Source: Aquila chrysaetos chrysaetos
Lineage: Eukaryota > Chordata > Aves > Accipitriformes > Accipitridae
Assembly: GCF_900496995.4 (NCBI RefSeq)
Contig: NC_044013.1
Span: 42,855,554 to 42,919,553 of the forward strand
DNA: 64,000 nt
Reading direction: 5' to 3'
In this document: positions 59,981 through 64,000 of the stretch, piece after piece
Layout of the letters: each line of letters begins with the position of its first letter
Position numbering within the stretch: position 1 is the first letter of the stretch
Translations under genes and position numbers: made by a program
Notes under the pieces: model-generated
The model's input: only the letters and a program-made list of their open reading frames with translations
What the model was told of the DNA's origin: nothing
Database searches by the model: none

Positions 59981-59996
59981 CAAGATGGCGGGCGGC
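59981..59996 (+). promoter_or_regulatory. YY1-type site
   Basis: CAAGATGGCGGGCGGC matches the extended YY1 consensus AAGATGGCGGC with one extra G. YY1 sites of this form are common just inside the transcribed region of TATA-less CpG-island genes, in either orientation. It is about 105 bases upstream of the MNT start codon. Confidence 0.65.
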
Positions 59997-60361
59997 AACA
60001 GAAACACAACAGGCGGGCGCTGGCGCGGCCCCGCTACTACGCGGCGGGCGGCGGCAAGACGCGGCGCGGACCGCTTGGCGCCGCCCGGACGGGACGGGGC
60101 GGGACGGGACGGGGCGGCCGGCCCCGGCCCGCCTCGCCGCGGGGGCGGCCCGACGGCCCCGACGGCGGCGCGGGGCGGCCGCGGCCGCCGGCGCGCCCCC
60201 GGGGCGGGTGCCGGGCGCGGGGGCTGGGGCGGGGGTTGGCGGCGGGCGCGGCGGGGGCCGGGCCGGGCCGGCGGCGGCCGAGTCCGGCCGCCGGGTTTTG
60301 CGGGCGACCCTCCCCCCGCAGTGCGCTCGCGGCCCATTACAATATGTCACGGCGGCGCGGG

Positions 60362-60368
60362 CCAATGG
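60362..60368 (+). promoter_or_regulatory. CCAAT box (NF-Y type)
   Basis: CCAATGG on the plus strand, an inverted CCAAT relative to MNT, about 490 bases upstream of the start codon and within the CpG island. CCAAT boxes in TATA-less promoters usually lie 60-100 bases upstream of the start of transcription. Confidence 0.55.
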
Positions 60369-60720
60369 GCGCGGAGGACAACAAGGCATGGAGCACCTCC
60401 ACATGGGCGCCCCGCGCCGCCGCTGCGCGCCTTAAAGGGGCCGCGCCGCGCCGCGCCCCACCCGCCGCCGCGGGCGGCTGAGCTGCCGGAGGCGCGGCGC
60501 TCCCGGTCCGGGCGGCGGCCCGGCGGCTGCCGGCTCAGCCCCGGGCGAGACGCGGGCACGGCCCGGGGGGGCGGCCCGGGAGCGAGGGGGTTCGCTTTCC
60601 CGGGTTCCGCTCTGCCGGTGCCGGCCGGGCTCCGGCGGGGAGCGCGGGCGGCGCGTCCGCCCCGTAGCGCCTGCCTCCGGCGGGAGGGTTTGCCCCCAAA
60701 TGCCCTGAAGTCGAGAAAAT

Positions 60721-63700
60721 AAAAGACCTTTTTCGAAGCGCACGTCCCCTACGTGCGGACGCGGCTCGGCAAGGTGATATCTGGAGCCCACCTGAAGTCC
60801 TACGGCCGCCCGCGAACGAAAGCGTTGATCGCCAACGGGCTGGGATCTGGGCACGGTTCTCCTGGCAGCAGACCCTTCTCCAAGTTCTGTCCGCTGCGCC
60901 GCTTCGGCAGAACCTTTCCCGAGCCGCGCTCGGTCACGGGCGACGAAGGGCTCGGGTGCGTCCATCTCCCCTGCCCCGCACCTGGCGCAGTGGCGGCCGC
61001 ACAGAAAGGAAAGGCCAAGCCCTTTCTATTGAGCAAAAAGCAAAGAAAGAGGGAGCCTTCGGAAAAGCGTCTACAGAAAGTCATCGCATGTAGCGCCCGC
61101 TCTTTCGGAAGCACCTCACAGCGGAGCTGAAAGTGCTGCCTATGGTTAACGTTAGCTAATGTTTTCCTTTGTCAGGCCCTTTTTTGAGTAGCTTGCAAAA
61201 CTAAATTAAACTTTAATTATCCACACCGAAATTTTCCGTGCTAAGCATCTGCATCTGATTGACATCGCGTTTTGGGCTGGGAAAAGATGCTGAAGTAAAG
61301 GAAAGAGAAACCGAGTAGAAAAAACAGTGCTTCTCATGGAAGGAAGGGGATGGAGAAAGAAAAGATTTTCAGGTGGGAATTTTCATTCTGCTTAAAAAAA
61401 TTCAGGAATTTACAGACCAAAAACTACACTGAGGAATGGCCACTGAAGGTGGCAAAACCAAACCCTCGTGAGCTGGGCCGTACCGGTTCGTGGAGCTCGG
61501 GGCTGGCTTCTGTAGGTGCACCCGTTCCACACCGCCTGCACCAGCTGGGCAGGACGTTGCCTCGTCCTCCTCGCTCAGCCTGTGGCTGATGGCCTCACTT
61601 ATGGCAGGCTCATCAGATTTTTCTCTGCAGATGGAAGCAGTAATTTCCTCCCGGGCTTTGCCATGAACTCATCTCTGTGTTATCTGAATACTTCACAACA
61701 TTAATGAGCGTATCGTTATCACTCACGAGTGGAAGATGCAGATAACAACTGGCTGTGAAAGCCAGGCTGAAGTAACTACTCACCTGGTACCACCAGGCAG
61801 TTGTAGCTAATGGAGGGACGTGCTTCATTCTTCAAGGAGCTTCTCGCCTGCTTTTCGATCATCTGTGCTCTTTCTGCAAACCGCCTCAACCCGCTCCTCA
61901 CAACTTCTGCAATAAATGACAGAGTTTTAACAACCTGAATGCCCTTCTTTAGCCCAGCCCCGATTCTTTAGAGCGGACGTCCAGGTGGTGTACCGAACTC
62001 AGCAGGGGGCCCGTATAAAAAATAGTATGATTACCAATATAGGTAAGTCATGCAATGCACGTACCCTTAAGGAGCTCAGTAAAAGCTACTCCAGGGCAAA
62101 CTTAATCTGACATTTCCCAAGTCCTTCCTTCTGTAACCTGGGGACATTTTTAGATACATTTTGCATGTGTCGTATATGTTTGTATATGTGACCTCCAAAA
62201 ATCAGGTTCGTCCGATCATAGCAGAGGAGCCAAGGATCAAATGGCACCTTGCAAACCAAAGCTGAAGAACACCAGCAGAGTGCTGGGCAGGACAGCCTGC
62301 AACTCGTGCTATTTCTGTTGTGCTTATTACAGGGCTATCAGACTTCAGGTGTGGCGCTTCAAAAAGCAGGGCATTCAGATGACAAGGTAACAACAGCAAA
62401 AAGGTGACTGCGACTGTCTATCTGAGAGGAACAAGGGTTGAAATCCACACCTGGGACACACGTTTGTTGTGGTTGTGGTCTAAGTCGATGGTGTGGGCTG
62501 CAGTTCTGTAGACCAGGTCTACGTGTGTACGTGCAGTAAACCACGGATTCATTCGCCAACCATCTCCCTCTTGTCTTTCATACCGTGCATAATCCTACAA
62601 ACCACACAGGTTTACAGAGTGTTCTTCTAGATGGCCTCAGTTTTAAGAAGGAGTCGCTATTCTGCCATCAAACTTGCTTTACAAACAGTACCTCTCAACC
62701 ACAGACCTTGCGCCCTTGCAGAGAGCCACAGTACCTGCCTGCGGCTTGACAGCACAGCTGAGAGACCCGCTGCTGGACCTGCACTCCGGCAAGTGCTACA
62801 AACTCACAGTTTTTAGCAGGCGAGAGAAAAAAAACCCAAGACAACAAAAATGAACCATTAGAGGAACTTATCAACAACACAACAGCCAGTGGTCTAAAGC
62901 AGTATACTTGTTAGAACACAGCTTTTAAAAGAAACATTTTCACATACGTTTGAATAGTTTAGTCCTGTGCCGGGTTAACTGCTTTAGTAGGAGGCAAAAC
63001 TTTCCCTCTGCCTGTCTGGTAACATCTTTTGCAACACTTTAATCTCCAAGGAGAGTTGTTTGTTCTGAAACCTTGAGCTCTGTGGGCTCTCGACTGCTAA
63101 GCTAGCTCCTGACTTTGGCAGCTGAAAGTATAAAGCATTGCTATTAAACATTCATATTGGAGCAGTGTTTCCTGATTAAATTCATTTATTGTGAGTTTTT
63201 GGACCCAACCGATGCGGCAGCTTGGGAACACATCCAAAATCCATCAACTGTGTACTCATCTACCTCTGGAGGATTATACTAAGGAAGGTTTTCGCTGAAT
63301 CATTTGACCCTGTTACTAGGGACAGCAATAAACCAGAACACTTAAATTATTTGGATCGACTTTGTGAACACTTAGGGAGAGTTTTTAAAACTTTGCGTAT
63401 GTGCTAAACGTACAAAGAGGTCCAATTTCTACCCCGTTACGCCCCCACGCTTGCGAAGAGCAGGCGCTGGGCTATCTATACCACCCAGCCGAACACAGAC
63501 TTCGGTTCGGGGGCTGAGGACACCGAGAAGCAGAGCAGCTTGGTCTGAAGTCAGAGCCATCCTTCCCCCCAGGCCGCCCGGCCTCATGGACTCTGCTCTG
63601 GGTTTACGCTGCTCTTCCTTATCTGGGCTGCTCCTGACAAGAGCCCAGGGGCAGGAATCACTTGCAGGACGGAACAGCCTTCCCAGGGAGAGAGGGCTCC

Positions 63701-64000
63701 TGCAGCTTCTGCTGCGCAGCTGGAAGCACTGCCGATTCCTCAGGGGCAGCTCTGGAGCTGCCCGTGTCCAGCCCTTCTCTGGGGGGGACAGGAGGGGTCT
63801 CCAGTTTCCAGCTGTCGTTCTGAAACTTTCAGTCAAATCCTCTGACTAATGGTTTTTTTCATCTTCTCCAAAGATTAGATGTAACTTACAAGATGAGCAT
63901 TTAAAGCTTTTGTTTCCTTTACAAGCATACATAGGTTGAGGTGTGTCTTTTTACCTGTTTTGGGGGAACACCGAGGGCATTTTAACTTCTTATCTGTTTA
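60721..64000. other. Upstream flank of MNT, no gene recognised
   Basis: GC content falls after 60.75 kb. No open frame resembles a known protein. In mammals METTL16 lies here on the same strand, ending a few kilobases upstream of MNT. A minus-strand AATAAA near 63180 in AT-rich sequence could be a poly(A) signal of such a gene, but no METTL16 coding sequence is inside the window, so this is not claimed. Confidence 0.6.

Larger units (their letters stand above)
59876..60450 (-). promoter_or_regulatory. MNT: MNT 5' leader and core promoter region
   Basis: This lies upstream of the MNT start codon. It includes the YY1-type site at 59981-59996, an ATG in the MNT frame at 60337, an out-of-frame ATG at 60404 whose frame overlaps exon 1, and a less GC-rich insert at 60335-60400 (CATATTGTAATGG, CCATTGG in the gene's direction) that looks like a core or proximal promoter. 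The transcription start is not fixed by sequence alone. Confidence 0.6.
58780..60720 (-). promoter_or_regulatory. MNT: MNT promoter CpG island
   Basis: About 1.9 kb of very high GC and CpG density covers exon 1, the start of intron 1 and the upstream region. It contains CACGTG E-boxes, a YY1-type site, a CCAAT box, many GGGCGG/GGCGGG Sp1-type boxes, and runs of G3-4 with short loops. There is no TATA box at a fixed distance. The transcription start is probably near 60.0-60.1 kb, inferred from the YY1 site, which in other genes lies just inside the transcript. Confidence 0.85.

Noticed and set aside
58745..60481. 578-codon plus-strand open frame across the MNT promoter island
   Set aside because: Pro/Arg/Ala/Gly-rich, no domain, and antisense to the well-supported MNT exon 1. 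Overlapping frames of 381 codons (same strand) and 322 codons (minus) exist too, so it reflects very high GC.
63850..64000. Short minus-strand frame at the right edge with paired Cys and His residues
   Set aside because: Only 38 codons between stops and no known motif spacing; no splice support. Not evidence for METTL16.
1..64000. CACGTG enrichment as a sign of autoregulation across the locus
   Set aside because: About 11 sites found by eye in 64 kb, against about 16 expected by chance; only the promoter-island positions are of interest.
1..64000. CRISPR arrays, bacterial operons, tRNA/rRNA genes, integrated viral genomes
   Set aside because: None seen. Direct repeats are simple tandem duplications, and no tRNA cloverleaf blocks or retroviral gene similarity were recognised.

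Overview
The window is vertebrate nuclear DNA, most likely from a bird. Spliced genes, long introns, CpG islands and mononucleotide runs show that it is not prokaryotic. A truncated CR1 LINE near 1.1 kb has the 3'-end sequence typical of avian CR1, and older CR1-type fragments lie near 42.9 kb and 50.8 kb. Interspersed repeats are otherwise sparse.

One gene dominates: MNT, the MAX-binding bHLH-ZIP transcriptional repressor, on the minus strand. All six coding exons can be placed to the base with consistent GT/AG sites and phases: 59803-59875, 43686-44262, 40633-40674, 39791-39902, 18190-18382 and 15874-16589. They join to a 1713-nt CDS (570 codons plus stop) with an N-terminal SIN3-interaction helix, a proline-rich repression region, a basic helix-loop-helix-zipper, and a Gln/His/Val-rich C-terminal region. 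The promoter is a CpG island at about 58.8-60.7 kb, with CCAAT and YY1-type sites and two CACGTG E-boxes, the class of site that MNT:MAX itself binds.

Right to left: 60.7-64 kb is upstream flank with no recognised gene. 44.3-59.8 kb is intron 1. 39.8-44.3 kb holds the clustered exons 2-4. 18.4-39.8 kb is a very long intron 4 (21.4 kb) carrying two GC-rich islands, an RFX-type double X-box, AT-rich enhancer-like stretches, a near-palindromic FOX/homeodomain site and a long-looped inverted repeat. 15.9-18.4 kb holds exons 5-6. The 3' UTR runs left from 15873, with a plausible poly(A) signal at 12.39 kb and a possible distal one at 7.4 kb. 2.4-7.4 kb looks intergenic but contains a small CpG island. 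The first 2.4 kb resembles the end of a plus-strand 3' UTR, possibly SGSM2 by synteny with mammals (SGSM2 and MNT lie tail to tail); no coding sequence confirms this.

I found no prokaryote-like system, CRISPR array or tRNA/rRNA gene, and no intact second protein-coding gene. The points most worth a second look are an in-frame 42-nt exon carrying most of the DNA-binding basic region, the E-box at the exon 1 donor, an open in-frame extension upstream of the MNT start, and the regulatory-looking islands in intron 4.
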